64,000 bases of DNA from SZUA-430 sp040080835 (GCA_040080835.1 JBEBHP010000006.1:1-64000); one strand, 5' to 3'; positions 42,989 through 51,620 are shown, numbered from the stretch's first letter. The notes: generated by a model from the letters alone, not told the origin. Numbers and translations: made by a program.

Positions 42989-43681
42989 ATGCGTAACATG
43001 TCACTGAAATGGAATCTGACACGAATTATCGCCACGGCATGCATTCTTCTCGGCATGCTTCCGGGCCGCCTCGCACATGCCGAGGCCATCACGCTCTATG
43101 CGGAAAAGGACTTTTCCGGCCAGGAAGTTACAATCCGCGACAGCGTGAGCGATATCAGCGCCACGGAGCGGCCGGTCAGCGCCATGAGCCTTCGCATTCA
43201 GGAATCTGTCAGTTCCCCGGCAAGGGGTTGGCTCCTGTGCACGGTGCCGGACAATCAGGGCGATTGCCTGTGGTCGCGTGATGGCAGCATCCGGGATCTG
43301 GAACCATGGGGTTTTGCCCGAAGAATCCGCTCCTTGAAACCCGTTCGCCTGGATCTTTACGAGCCCTACGCAGGTCTTGCGACGAAGTCCGACGACATCT
43401 TCCTCCTGCACACGATCCAGAAAGACAAGAATCGGCGCAAGGACAACATGCGTGCCGCGGCGAGGATCAGGGCTGACGCGCCGGACCTCCTCGCCTATGG
43501 CATGCACGATCTTCCGGTTGCGGCAATCATCGTTGCCGGCACGTTGCCCTGGCAGTTGTGCACCGAGACGAACTACGGCGGCAGGTGCCTGACGACGGTA
43601 GACGACGTCGACGACATGGCCGCGCTCTTCTCCGACCACATCCGCTCAGCCCGCCGCCTTGCGATCAGGGCAACACAATAG
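42989..43681 (+). CDS. Secreted beta/gamma-crystallin-like protein
   Basis: About 230 residues from ATG 42989, nine bases after GGAG; ATG 42998 is an alternative, and the long in-frame extension upstream is not protein-like. Signal peptide LTRIIATACILLGMLPGRLAHA. The mature start AITLYAEKDFSGQEVTIRDSVSD and the C-terminal WQLCTETNYGGRCLTTVDDVDD each look like one beta/gamma-crystallin (Greek-key) motif with the FxG/YxG turn. Two Cys pairs are present. These folds often bind Ca2+ or act as inhibitors in the periplasm. Assignment is moderate. Confidence 0.62.
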   Translation: MRNMSLKWNLTRIIATACILLGMLPGRLAHAEAITLYAEKDFSGQEVTIRDSVSDISATERPVSAMSLRIQESVSSPARGWLLCTVPDNQGDCLWSRDGSIRDLEPWGFARRIRSLKPVRLDLYEPYAGLATKSDDIFLLHTIQKDKNRRKDNMRAAARIRADAPDLLAYGMHDLPVAAIIVAGTLPWQLCTETNYGGRCLTTVDDVDDMAALFSDHIRSARRLAIRATQ

Positions 43682-43719
43682 CGGCGGCTCCACACCAAGC
43701 GCGCTTTAAATTTCATCCA

Positions 43720-43859
43720 GTCATCCTGCTTGCAATGCGGCGCGCAGTGCCGCTTTGCAGGCGGGACCCATGCGAGGTGAGGCCGCTCCGGATAGCCCTC
43801 ACCACGTATGGGTCCCGAACGCACAGCACCGCTACGCGCTGCAATGCGTTCAGGATGAC
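43720..43859. repeat. Palindromic repeat family C, copy 2 with nested palindrome
   Basis: A 140-base element with the same outer blocks as copy 1 (GTCATCCTGCTTGCAATGCGG and GCAATGCGTTCAGGATGAC). In its centre lies a second palindrome, arms 43763-43782 and 43797-43816, matching at 18 of 20 bases around GGGACCCAT and ATGGGTCCC. This looks like one palindromic element inserted into, or duplicated within, another. It separates the convergent crystallin-like and metal-permease genes. Confidence 0.8.
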
Positions 43860-43875
43860 AGAGTGGGTAAGCTGG

Positions 43876-44643
43876 TTACGCAGCCACCCCATGATCCTTC
43901 ACCAGCAGCACTGAAAGCGCGAACGCCGCGCACAGTGTCACCACGATCATGGCGCCCGTGGGAAGGTCAAACATTGACGAGGCCACAAGCCCGCTCACAT
44001 ATCCCGTGATGCCAACGAGATAGGCGCCACCGAGCTTCCAGCTCGTCGCAAAACGCCGTGACGCCAGCGCGGGGATGATCAGGCTCGCGAACACAAGATA
44101 AATGCCAACGAGCTGCACCGATTGCGTCACCACAAGCGCAAACAGCACGTAAAAACCAAAATGGCCAAGCCATTGCCTTGCCCCGAACCACACAATAAGC
44201 GCAGCCGCATACAACAAGGCCACCGGCTCGAGCGACTCCGGCGACACCCACAGGATCTGCCCAACCAGGAGGTCCTTCAGATGTTCACCGCCATGCGGGT
44301 TATTGGCCAAGATGAGAAGTTCCACGCAAGCCGCCAGCACGAAGAGCACGCCGATCAGCGCTTCCTGCACTTCCGGCCAGAACCGCTCGGTGAGTGTGAG
44401 CAGGAACGCGCCGCCAAGCGCCGCTGCAACAGCCGCCCCCTGTACCCGCCAGCCCTGCGGCTCGTAGCCCATTGCATCCGCGACCGTCACGCCGAGCCCC
44501 GCCACCTGTGCGATGGCGAGGTCGATGAAGACGATGCCACGAGAAAGCACCTGCATGCCGAGCGGCACGTGGATCGAAAGCACCAGCATGCCGGCAAGGA
44601 ATGCCGGCAGCAGGATGCTGAACTCGAGAATGCCGAGATTCAT
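43876..44643 (-). CDS. Metal ABC transporter permease (ZnuB/ABC-3 family)
   Basis: About 255 residues with seven or eight hydrophobic helices. ABC-3 marks include SRGIVFIDLAIAQVAGLGVTVADAMGY, WVSPESLEPVALLYAAALIVW, and LVGIYLVFASLIIPALASRRF. It carries Zn2+ or Mn2+ across the inner membrane with the binding protein encoded just upstream, whose gene overlaps its start by four bases. No cognate ATPase gene is present in the operon or window. Confidence 0.9.
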   Translation of the reverse strand: MNLGILEFSILLPAFLAGMLVLSIHVPLGMQVLSRGIVFIDLAIAQVAGLGVTVADAMGYEPQGWRVQGAAVAAALGGAFLLTLTERFWPEVQEALIGVLFVLAACVELLILANNPHGGEHLKDLLVGQILWVSPESLEPVALLYAAALIVWFGARQWLGHFGFYVLFALVVTQSVQLVGIYLVFASLIIPALASRRFATSWKLGGAYLVGITGYVSGLVASSMFDLPTGAMIVVTLCAAFALSVLLVKDHGVAA

Positions 44644-45545
44644 TTTGAAGCCGCCAGCAGGGTCTTGAGCGTATCATCATAGAGCGAGAACAGGTCTTTG
44701 GCAGCGTCAGAGCCGCCAACCGTGAACGGCAGGGCGATTGCGGGGACATGTGCGCGCTCCGATATGAACACGGAAGAGCGGTCATCCTGGTAGGCGGCGC
44801 GGATGATCAACTTCACCGGCTGTTTGGAAAGTGTTGCCAGCACGTCCGCAATATGGCCGCTCGATGCTGGTACACCTGGTTTTGGTTCCAGCACGACAAT
44901 CTGTTTCAGACCGAGCCAGTTGATCATGTAGATCCATCCGGCGTGCTGCACGCCAATCGATACGCCCCGCAACGGGGCCGCTTCCGCATTCCATCGCGCG
45001 ATGGCCGCTTTCCAGCGGGTCGAGAAATCGGCAAAGCGGGAGGCGTAGGTGATGGCATTTGCATTGTCGATCTCGGCAAGCCGGTCCGACAGCCCTTTCG
45101 CCACCAGCAGAATGTTGCGCGGATCGGTCTGGATATGCGGGTTGCCCGAGGCATGAATATCGCCCTCCGCCCGGTCAAGCCGTGTCGGCACTTCGAGCAG
45201 TTGCACATACCTGGAAGCTTCGAAGGATCCCGGCATACCGGCCTTGATTTTCGAATTCGCGGCCTGCTGCAGCACCATCGGCAGCCAGCCAATTTCAAGC
45301 TCGGCACCCGTGCACACGGTGAGGTCGGCGGCCCGTGCCTTGGCAATCAGGCTTGGCCTTGCCTGGATCTGGTGCGGATCCTGCATGCCGGTTGTCGCCA
45401 CATAGAGCGACGCCTTGTCGCCCGCGAGTTCAATTACCAGCGCGCCCCATTCCGGTTCGCAGGCAAAGACGTTGACGTCGGCTTGCGCCGGCGCGATGAA
45501 AAGCCCGGCGGCAAGCGAGGCCACGGAGAATATGAGCTTACGCAT
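44640..45545 (-). CDS. Metal ABC transporter substrate-binding protein (ZnuA-like)
   Basis: About 301 residues from ATG 45545, chosen because GAGGA lies eight bases upstream; in-frame ATG and longer starts at 45551 and 45560 are worse placed. Signal peptide LIFSVASLAAGLFIAPAQA. Metal-ligand blocks: TTGMQDPHQIQARPSL (first His), ASGNPHIQTDPRN (second), GVQHAGWIYMINWLGL (third) and a late acidic QDDRSSVFISERA. These match the three His and one acidic ligand of cluster A-I binding proteins for zinc or manganese. No His-rich zinc loop is present. Confidence 0.9.
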   Translation of the reverse strand: MRKLIFSVASLAAGLFIAPAQADVNVFACEPEWGALVIELAGDKASLYVATTGMQDPHQIQARPSLIAKARAADLTVCTGAELEIGWLPMVLQQAANSKIKAGMPGSFEASRYVQLLEVPTRLDRAEGDIHASGNPHIQTDPRNILLVAKGLSDRLAEIDNANAITYASRFADFSTRWKAAIARWNAEAAPLRGVSIGVQHAGWIYMINWLGLKQIVVLEPKPGVPASSGHIADVLATLSKQPVKLIIRAAYQDDRSSVFISERAHVPAIALPFTVGGSDAAKDLFSLYDDTLKTLLAASK

Positions 45546-45556
45546 GTGCATGTTCC

Positions 45557-46906
45557 TCAAAAGCTGTGAGCGCCGTGCGCGCCAATGGCCACGGTGTAGC
45601 TGAATACGAATTCGTCATTGGACTGCGTGTCGGCGTCGTCGAGCGTGTACTCGGCCCGAAAGCGCGCGAATTCGCTTGTCCGATATTCGAGCAATGCCGA
45701 AAGCGCCTGTGGCGTGTGTCCGGCATTGTCCAGCGAAGTGCCGGCAAGTGCCAGAGGCGCATCATCGCTCTGCAACTCGGCGTAGCGAACGCCGAACCGC
45801 CAGCGCGGCATGAATTGGTACACGCCCTGCACGTAGAAGCCGGATCGTTGGTAGTCAACGGGGACACCTTCAAAGGTGCCTTGCTCATTTCCCAGAAAAT
45901 ACTCACCTGAAACCGACAGGTTTGTTTGTATCGGGTTGCCGTTTGGCGCCCATTTGTAGACGGCGCTGGCAATGAAGAGGTCGTCCTTGCCGCTGAATGT
46001 CTCGCCCGTGTCACGCTGGTCCGACTTTGTCCGCAGGTAGGACGCGCCCACAAGAAAACTCGAGGACTCATCGATGTCGCCGCCGGAATGCACGAAGCCT
46101 GACACAGTGCCAGACCCGTTGTCATCCGCGTTGCCCGCAGGAAATGCATCGCCGCGCATCCATTCGGCACCAAATTCCAGAAAGAAATCGGTCGGTGCAA
46201 GCCAGCGAGCCTGGACGCCGTCATCGCCATACTGGTTGCCCAGCATCGCGCGATAGGGCAGTGGCGCGTCCGAGAAATCCCAGGCGTGCGCATGCTTCTC
46301 GTTCAGATAGCCAATGCCGGAGAGGAAGCGGCCAGCCTTGACAGTGAAGCCTCCAGGCAGGTCCGTGGTCTGAATGTATGCCTCTTCAACACCGATCGAA
46401 TCGTCGCTGCCCATCGACACGATCAGGTTGGCCAGGAATGCCTGGTCAACATTTGCTGAAATCGATACCTCTGATTCTCCGAGTGAGAATCCCCGGTCAC
46501 GCAAACCGGCCTCGTCACCCAGTGCAAAACCTGGCACGCGCAGCGTTCCGGGATCCTTCGACGACACATTGTACGAACCGTTCAGAATTGCCGAAATCGC
46601 AGGGTTGAATGCGTTCGCCGAGCTTGGCGCCGATACCACTGGGGCAGGAGCTGGTGGCGCCACATCGGCCACGGCGACTGGTGAAGCCACTGTGGAAGCT
46701 TTCGCCTCGGCATCATCCGCACGCGTTTCCGCCTTCTTCAGTCGCGCCTCAAGGTCCTCGATCTTCTTTTCATAATCCCCGCGCAGCGACTTCATTTCCT
46801 TCCGGATCTGCGCAATGTCGGAAGCGGTATCGGCACGGGCTGATGGCGAAGTGGCGGCAGCAAGCCCCACCGCGAGCGCCAGCGCCGCTGTCTGAGTTCT
46901 TTTCAT
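45557..46906 (-). CDS. Outer-membrane beta-barrel protein with N-terminal coiled coil, metal operon
   Basis: About 449 residues from ATG 46906 (a longer frame to 46978 is not signal-like). Signal peptide, a coiled coil (IRKEMKSLRGDYEKKIEDLEARLKK), a Pro/Ala linker, then a region with repeated amphipathic strands (FSLGESEVSISANVDQAFL, FTVKAGRFLSGIGYLNEKHAHAWDF, DFFLEFGAEWMRGD) ending in AHSF with a terminal Phe, as in porins. His-containing HAHAW and AHGAHSF stretches might bind metal. It precedes the binding-protein gene by 11 bases, so an outer-membrane metal channel is likely. Confidence 0.72.
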   Translation of the reverse strand: MKRTQTAALALAVGLAAATSPSARADTASDIAQIRKEMKSLRGDYEKKIEDLEARLKKAETRADDAEAKASTVASPVAVADVAPPAPAPVVSAPSSANAFNPAISAILNGSYNVSSKDPGTLRVPGFALGDEAGLRDRGFSLGESEVSISANVDQAFLANLIVSMGSDDSIGVEEAYIQTTDLPGGFTVKAGRFLSGIGYLNEKHAHAWDFSDAPLPYRAMLGNQYGDDGVQARWLAPTDFFLEFGAEWMRGDAFPAGNADDNGSGTVSGFVHSGGDIDESSSFLVGASYLRTKSDQRDTGETFSGKDDLFIASAVYKWAPNGNPIQTNLSVSGEYFLGNEQGTFEGVPVDYQRSGFYVQGVYQFMPRWRFGVRYAELQSDDAPLALAGTSLDNAGHTPQALSALLEYRTSEFARFRAEYTLDDADTQSNDEFVFSYTVAIGAHGAHSF

Positions 46907-47042
46907 GTGAATGACCAATATCAATCGGGTTTCAGGGCGCGTTACGCTTTCGCAAGCGCACGCAAATGTGATCAGCAATGTAGTGGATGGGGTCGCAAGA
47001 GCTGCGCCGCGTCAGGTCAACGCCGTCGATGACAGGCGTGAA

Positions 47043-47429
47043 TCACGCAGACGGAGGCGCTCTGCTCGACCAGCTGAAGCTCGAACTTGATGGTTCGGAA
47101 ATGCGCAGCGCCACAAATGTGATGCGCTGGCTGTGCTCGGCGGGCCTGAATTCGAACGGGACCGAGCTGAACAAATAATTGTGAGCCGACGCCAGTTGCT
47201 GGCAAAGGAAGCACTTCGTGTCGGAACGTTTGTCGGGAGAGTTGTTGCCGTTGCCCTGGCCGTCACCACTGGTTTGCGAGACTGTCCCGTCGGGCCAGTG
47301 CATGTGGCTGGAGGACAGCTGCGCCTGAAATACCAGGGACAGCGACACAATGGCGACAAACACGCAACGAATGGCGTCCTGCCATCCCTTGCTGCCGCAC
47401 TGCTGATTCGTTTGCCCTGGCTGGGTCAA
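47043..47429 (-). CDS. Small secreted protein, DUF2946-like
   Basis: About 128 residues from TTG 47429, preceded by a GAGGGGCGGGG stretch. An N-terminal hydrophobic segment (CVFVAIVSLSLVFQAQLSS) is followed by SSSHMHWPDGTV and a CFLCQQLASAHNYLF motif; His-x-His and CxxC are typical of DUF2946-type proteins, often encoded with metal transport genes. First gene of the metal-uptake operon. Not certain, as the overall match is weak. Confidence 0.5.
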   Translation of the reverse strand: MTQPGQTNQQCGSKGWQDAIRCVFVAIVSLSLVFQAQLSSSHMHWPDGTVSQTSGDGQGNGNNSPDKRSDTKCFLCQQLASAHNYLFSSVPFEFRPAEHSQRITFVALRISEPSSSSFSWSSRAPPSA

Positions 47430-47461
47430 CCCCGCCCCTCACACATTCACTTCACGATGAG

Positions 47462-47491
47462 AATATAGACCTGTTCGGGTGTCAGGCACAA
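47462..47491 (-). promoter_or_regulatory. Candidate promoter of the metal-uptake operon
   Basis: On the reverse strand TTGTGC (plus-strand 47486-47491) and TATATT (47462-47467) are separated by 18 bases. Transcription would begin around 47455, just upstream of the TTG start of the DUF2946-like gene. No typical Zur box (an AT-rich palindrome) was seen near it. Confidence 0.4.
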
Positions 47492-47565
47492 CAAGGTGGG
47501 GACAGCGATCCGGTCCTCACAGGGAGTTAACATTGCGCTGCCGGCCGCGTGGCTCGCCGACCCTG

Positions 47566-47600
47566 AAACGAAAAACGCCGGGCAGCAGGCCGCCCGGCGT
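47566..47600 (-). terminator. Rho-independent terminator of the Asn/Gly-rich secreted protein gene
   Basis: On the reverse strand ACGCCGGGC-loop-GCCCGGCGT forms a nine-base perfect stem with an eight-base loop (47575-47600), followed by a TTTTT run (47571-47575). It lies 22 bases beyond the stop of the upstream secreted protein gene. Confidence 0.85.
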
Positions 47601-47622
47601 CATCACATTCAAGACATCTGCG

Positions 47623-48132
47623 CTAGATGTTGCGAACGTTGAGCACGCGACCGCTGTACGGATTGATTCGCAGCATCACCGGGCGACCGCGGAAGTTGAA
47701 CGCAAAAGCCCGATATTCTGACCCGAACCGGCTCTGTCGCAGGCCGCGGACACCATAATAGCCCTGCTGTTCAACCCGACGGACAAGGCGCCAGTAGGAA
47801 AGCACTGCGCCATGACGGTCATTGTTCCATCCACCACGTTCCCAACCGCGTTCCCAGCGATCGAAGTTGCCTTCGTGTCGGTTCCAGTTGAAGTTGCCTT
47901 CAGTGCGGCGGTCGCCCTGACGATACCCATCGTCATTGTGACCATAGTTCGGCTGACCGTTGCCTTGGTTCCCGTATCCGGGATTGCCATATTGCTGGTT
48001 GCCACCCTGGTTTTGACCCTGCTGGCCGTGGTTACCGTAGTTTGGCTGATACTGGTCGGCCATTGCGGGGGCCGCAAAGTTCAGTACACCAAGCGTCAGG
48101 GCTGTTGCAGCAGCTGTCACATATTTACGCAT
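47623..48132 (-). CDS. Secreted Asn/Gly/Gln-rich protein with basic C-terminal domain
   Basis: About 169 residues from ATG 48132, nine bases after GGAG; longer frames add no signal. Signal peptide YVTAAATALTLGVLNFAAPAMA, then about 75 residues dominated by Asn, Gly, Gln, Tyr and Asp (NQGGNQQYGNPGYGNQGNG), then SYWRLVRRVEQQGYYGVRGLRQSRFGSEYRAF and a PVMLRINPYSGRVLNV tail resembling a PepSY-like beta unit. It is divergent from the PepSY-like protein and two-component genes and ends in a clear terminator. Role unknown, possibly surface. Confidence 0.68.
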   Translation of the reverse strand: MRKYVTAAATALTLGVLNFAAPAMADQYQPNYGNHGQQGQNQGGNQQYGNPGYGNQGNGQPNYGHNDDGYRQGDRRTEGNFNWNRHEGNFDRWERGWERGGWNNDRHGAVLSYWRLVRRVEQQGYYGVRGLRQSRFGSEYRAFAFNFRGRPVMLRINPYSGRVLNVRNI

Positions 48133-48260
48133 ATTGATTAACTCCTGTTTGAAAGGGCCGAAACCCAACCCTTGGCGTTGATAATGATGTTCTCAATCTG
48201 AACCGGGTCTGGATGGACTATTCATGTGGGGTTCAGCGATATTGTCCTACCAAGGCAACC

Positions 48261-48638
48261 ATGCGTTACACCGTGCGCCCAATACTGATTGCAGTCGTGC
48301 TCCTCCTGTCGGGCATGTCGGCGATTGCGGGCGAACAACCCCGCATCGACAGCAACGGCCAGATCATCCTTGCCGACAATGACGGACCTGGGCGCGGTCG
48401 CTGGCGCGATCGGCGCGACGAAGCGCGCGGTGGAAGCGAAGACCGGGTGATCCCGCTTGACTCGATCATCAACAACCTGATGTCGGTTTATCCGGGCAAG
48501 CCGCTGGATGCGCGTGGTCCCATGCAGCGCGCGGATCGACTTATCTATGAGATAGTCTGGCTGACCCGTGACGGTCGCCAGATCGTGATCATCGTTGATG
48601 CCCGCACCGGACAGGTGATGCGGGTACGCGGATTATAG
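48261..48638 (+). CDS. PepSY-like small periplasmic protein
   Basis: About 125 residues from ATG 48261 (upstream frame to 48213 is not signal-like). Signal peptide PILIAVVLLLSGMSAIAGEQ, a basic, Gly/Arg/Asp-rich stretch (DNDGPGRGRWRDRRDEARGG), then a domain with LDSIINNLMSVYPGKPLDARG, YEIVWLTRDGRQIVIIVDARTGQVMRVRG, which is a PepSY-type fold. PepSY proteins often inhibit proteases or sense signals and are commonly encoded with two-component systems, as here (16 bases before the response regulator). Confidence 0.78.
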   Translation: MRYTVRPILIAVVLLLSGMSAIAGEQPRIDSNGQIILADNDGPGRGRWRDRRDEARGGSEDRVIPLDSIINNLMSVYPGKPLDARGPMQRADRLIYEIVWLTRDGRQIVIIVDARTGQVMRVRGL

Positions 48639-48654
48639 GAACGGAAAGAAAGCC

Positions 48655-49344
48655 ATGCGCATTCTCGTCGTAGAAGATGACCCCGATCTGCAGCGCTTGC
48701 TGGCAACCGCGCTGCGTGACAACGGTTATGTCGTCGACACCGCAAGCGATGGGGTTGAAGGACATTTTCTTGGCGACACGGAACCCTATGACGCTGTCAT
48801 CCTGGATCTTGGCCTGCCTGAATTGGACGGCATCAAGGTGCTCGAAAAATGGCGCAAGGCTGGCCGCGTGATGCCGGTCCTGATTTTGACAGCCCGCGAT
48901 CGCTGGAGTGACAAGGTCGCTGGCCTCGACGCAGGCGCTGACGACTATGTCGCAAAACCTTTCTTCACCGAGGAAGTGCTGGCGCGTGTGCGCACGCTGC
49001 TGCGCCGTGGCGCCGGAATCTCGACCTCGGATATCGAGGTGGGCCCAATGCGCATCGACACGCGGGCTGCCCGCGTGACGATCCAGGGCAATCCCGTGAA
49101 GCTGACATCGCTCGAATATCGCTTGCTCGCTTACCTGGCCCATCACAAGGGCAGGGTCGTGTCGCGCACCGAACTGGTGGAGCATCTGTACGACCAGGAT
49201 TTTGACCGCGACTCGAACACGATCGAGGTTTTCGTGGGTCGCCTGCGCAAGAAGCTGGGTGTAAATCTGATTCAGACAATGCGCGGACTGGGATACAAAC
49301 TCGACGAAGGTGTAGCTGACTCGGAAGCTAATGCTGCGCACTAG
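48655..49344 (+). CDS. OmpR-family response regulator (FeuP/PhoP-like)
   Basis: About 229 residues. Receiver domain with acidic pocket VEDD (7-9), phospho-acceptor Asp51 in ILDLGLPE, and Lys101 in AKPFF. The C-terminal winged helix includes TSLEYRLLAYLAHHKGRVVSRTELVEHLY and NTIEVFVGRLRKKLG. It is the output partner of the kinase encoded next to it; the start of that gene overlaps its stop by 14 bases. Related FeuP/PhoP regulators control envelope or metal-stress genes. Targets unknown. Confidence 0.93.
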   Translation: MRILVVEDDPDLQRLLATALRDNGYVVDTASDGVEGHFLGDTEPYDAVILDLGLPELDGIKVLEKWRKAGRVMPVLILTARDRWSDKVAGLDAGADDYVAKPFFTEEVLARVRTLLRRGAGISTSDIEVGPMRIDTRAARVTIQGNPVKLTSLEYRLLAYLAHHKGRVVSRTELVEHLYDQDFDRDSNTIEVFVGRLRKKLGVNLIQTMRGLGYKLDEGVADSEANAAH

Positions 49345-50818
49345 ATCAATCGCATTTCGCCTCGTTGCAATTGCCGCCGGCTGGGGAGTGATTGGCCTCA
49401 TCGCCGGCGGCGTATTGCTGTCATCGCTGTTTCGCTCCTCGACTGAGCGCAGTCTGGACAATCGCCTGCTGGCCGACCTCGAGAGTATCGTAGCCGTGGC
49501 AGAACTCGATTGTGATGGTGGCTTCATGATGCCCAAGCCGCTGATTGCCGAACGGTTCACGCGTGTGTTTTCAGGCTCGTACTGGCAGGTCTCGTCGATC
49601 GAGGCGGCAGCAAAAGTGGCACAGAAGCCGCTGATGCGCTCCCGCTCGCTGTGGGACAAGTTGCTGCCGATCAGTTCGAACACAATGCTTGGTCAGATCC
49701 AGAAGGGATATGCAGATGGGCCCATCGGGCAGAACCTGCGTTACGTCGAACGCGTGGTCTCGATCACGCATTCGGACAGCGACGGCAACGACGCCGATGG
49801 CGCTGAAGCAAGCGTCAATAGCACAGCCGGAAACGGCGCGTCCGGCCCGAGCACAAACAGTAATGACAGCAAGTGCGTCGGCAGCCGGTTGTTTCGCATT
49901 GCCATTGCGAGCGATCTGAATGACATCGAGTCGGAAATTGAAAGTTTCAACACGATCCTGTTCTGGTCGGTGATCGCACTGGGTGTGAGCATGGCAGGCG
50001 CCATGGCGCTGTTTGTGCGCCTCGGGCTTTCACCGCTTGAACAGATTTCCCGTTCCCTGGCTGCGATCCGCGAGGGCAGGGCCGACCGCCTTGAAGGCAA
50101 TTTCCCGACAGAATTGCAGCCGCTTGCAGATGAGCTGAACGCCCTCGTGCGGCACAATTCGGAAGTCGTTGCGAGGGCGCGCACGCATGTGGGCAACCTC
50201 GCGCATTTCCTCAAGACACCGCTCAGCGTCCTCGCCAATGAGGCAAAGGGCGCCGCAGGGCCTTTGGCCGAGTCAGTGACAAAGCAGGTGCAGGTCATGC
50301 GCCGCCAGGCCGATCACTATCTGGCACGCGCACGGACGGTGGCTTCGGCCTCCGTGATTGGGGCGCGTTGCGACGTGGCGCCCGTGCTCTCGGACCTGAC
50401 GCGGGCACTCACCAAAATCTACGATGCCCAGGGCATTGAAATCGAAAAGAGTTGCGCTGAAGGCCTGACATTCCGTGGTGACCGTTCAGACCTTGAGGAA
50501 ATGGTTGGCAATCTGCTCGACAATGCGTGCAAGTGGGCCGAAAGCCAGGTCAGCATTGCAGCCACGCGTGCAAATCCAGGACGCCTGCGCATCACGGTTG
50601 TCGATGACGGACCGGGTTTGTCCGACGAGCAGAAAATGCGCGTGCTCGAGCGCGGTGAAAGAATGGATGAGTCCAAGCCAGGCTCCGGACTTGGAATTGG
50701 AATTGTGAAGGACATTTCATCGCTGTACGGCGGAACCTTCAGCCTCGATCGGGCACCGGAAGGTGGCTTGCAGGTCACGCTTGATTTGCCGGCGGCGGAC
50801 CGGGCATCAAACAGCTAG
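49331..50818 (+). CDS. Sensor histidine kinase (FeuQ/PhoQ-like)
   Basis: About 495 residues. Membrane helices at about 10-34 and 208-230 flank a 170-residue periplasmic sensor, which contains an unusual low-complexity Asn/Ser/Asp/Gly stretch (SDSDGNDADGAEASVNSTAG). A HAMP-like segment follows, then the H box with His292 in NLAHFLKTPLSVL, N box with Asn398 in NLLDNACKWA and DDGPGL in the G1 box. Typical FeuQ/PhoQ layout. Signal unknown; the PepSY-like protein upstream is a candidate modulator. Confidence 0.92.
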   Translation: MLRTRSIAFRLVAIAAGWGVIGLIAGGVLLSSLFRSSTERSLDNRLLADLESIVAVAELDCDGGFMMPKPLIAERFTRVFSGSYWQVSSIEAAAKVAQKPLMRSRSLWDKLLPISSNTMLGQIQKGYADGPIGQNLRYVERVVSITHSDSDGNDADGAEASVNSTAGNGASGPSTNSNDSKCVGSRLFRIAIASDLNDIESEIESFNTILFWSVIALGVSMAGAMALFVRLGLSPLEQISRSLAAIREGRADRLEGNFPTELQPLADELNALVRHNSEVVARARTHVGNLAHFLKTPLSVLANEAKGAAGPLAESVTKQVQVMRRQADHYLARARTVASASVIGARCDVAPVLSDLTRALTKIYDAQGIEIEKSCAEGLTFRGDRSDLEEMVGNLLDNACKWAESQVSIAATRANPGRLRITVVDDGPGLSDEQKMRVLERGERMDESKPGSGLGIGIVKDISSLYGGTFSLDRAPEGGLQVTLDLPAADRASNS

Positions 50819-50824
50819 GTGTGA

Positions 50825-51091
50825 TTACTCGCTCTTGCCCGGCTTGCGCTTTGCCTTCTTTTCTTTCTTGACCTTCTCGGGGCCATGATAGTCCTCGATG
50901 CCAAGCAGGATGGCATAGCAGGCCAGTCGCACAACGCGCGGGATCTTCACGGGTTCACCGTCGCGCTCTCCCTTTTCGTAGTACTGCACCACCCGTCGCT
51001 TCAGGCCGAGGGCGTCGGCTGCTTCCTTTTGCGACAGGTTCTGGTCTTTGCGCCAGCGCTTGAAATCATTCCCTTTCATCGGGGCAGCCAC
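50825..51091 (-). CDS. XRE-type helix-turn-helix protein
   Basis: About 88 residues from GTG 51091, with ATG 51079 also possible. A single Cro/CI HTH (FKRWRKDQNLSQKEAADALGLKRRVVQYYEKGERDG) is followed by RLACYAILLGIEDY and a Lys/Arg-rich C-terminus. The gene converges on the histidine kinase, six bases from its stop. Small single-domain XRE regulators often bind their own promoter; the 530-base region upstream contains a palindrome (51317-51333). Confidence 0.82.
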   Translation of the reverse strand: MAAPMKGNDFKRWRKDQNLSQKEAADALGLKRRVVQYYEKGERDGEPVKIPRVVRLACYAILLGIEDYHGPEKVKKEKKAKRKPGKSE

Positions 51092-51620
51092 TCATGAGTT
51101 GACGAACTGAAGTTGCATCCATCCATCGGACAGATCAGGAATGGAATCAACGCGCAACCGCAGGAACGTCAGATGAATGACATGCAAAAAGCAGCGTCCG
51201 CTTGGCGCACCACGTGCACATTAACCAAGCCATCCGCAGCGCAGTCACGTTCGCGGTGCCAGCCTGCTTCGCAACAGTCTGACCGCATAAATCGTGCCGG
51301 AGGATGCGCGAGGGGATGGTACCTGGGGTACCAGGCGCTGAGCCCCCATCGCCGACTGCAGGTTGCATGGATCCGATCTGGATACTTTGTGACCGCCTAA
51401 CTGGCTTTAACTCAATCATCCGGATAGGTCTGGAGGTCTGTGGATTCAACCAGTTCTCCTTGACCGGGGATAAGGCATAACCCCTGATACCGTTGCCGAG
51501 GTCATCCCTTGGCCCTACACTCGACAGATACGCCCACCGGACGGCGTGCCAATCTGATGGCGCGACTGGACCGGGCCCTCCCCGGCGGCCAGCCCGGGAT
51601 CGAATTGCACGAGGCTTGCT
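51092..51620. promoter_or_regulatory. Intergenic region between XRE regulator and FecR-domain protein
   Basis: About 530 bases without a gene. Contains the palindrome TGGTACC-TGG-GGTACCA at 51317-51333 and a GGGG/CCCC stem-like GGGGATAAGGCATAACCCC near 51466. Either could be an operator for the divergent XRE or FecR-domain genes. No RNA gene recognised. Confidence 0.5.

Noticed and set aside
27074..43859. CRISPR array
   Set aside because: Repeats A-C are few, not evenly spaced, palindromic and of different families; no cas genes.
48589..49683. 364-codon reverse frame over the response regulator and kinase
   Set aside because: Crosses two sensor genes; no family features.
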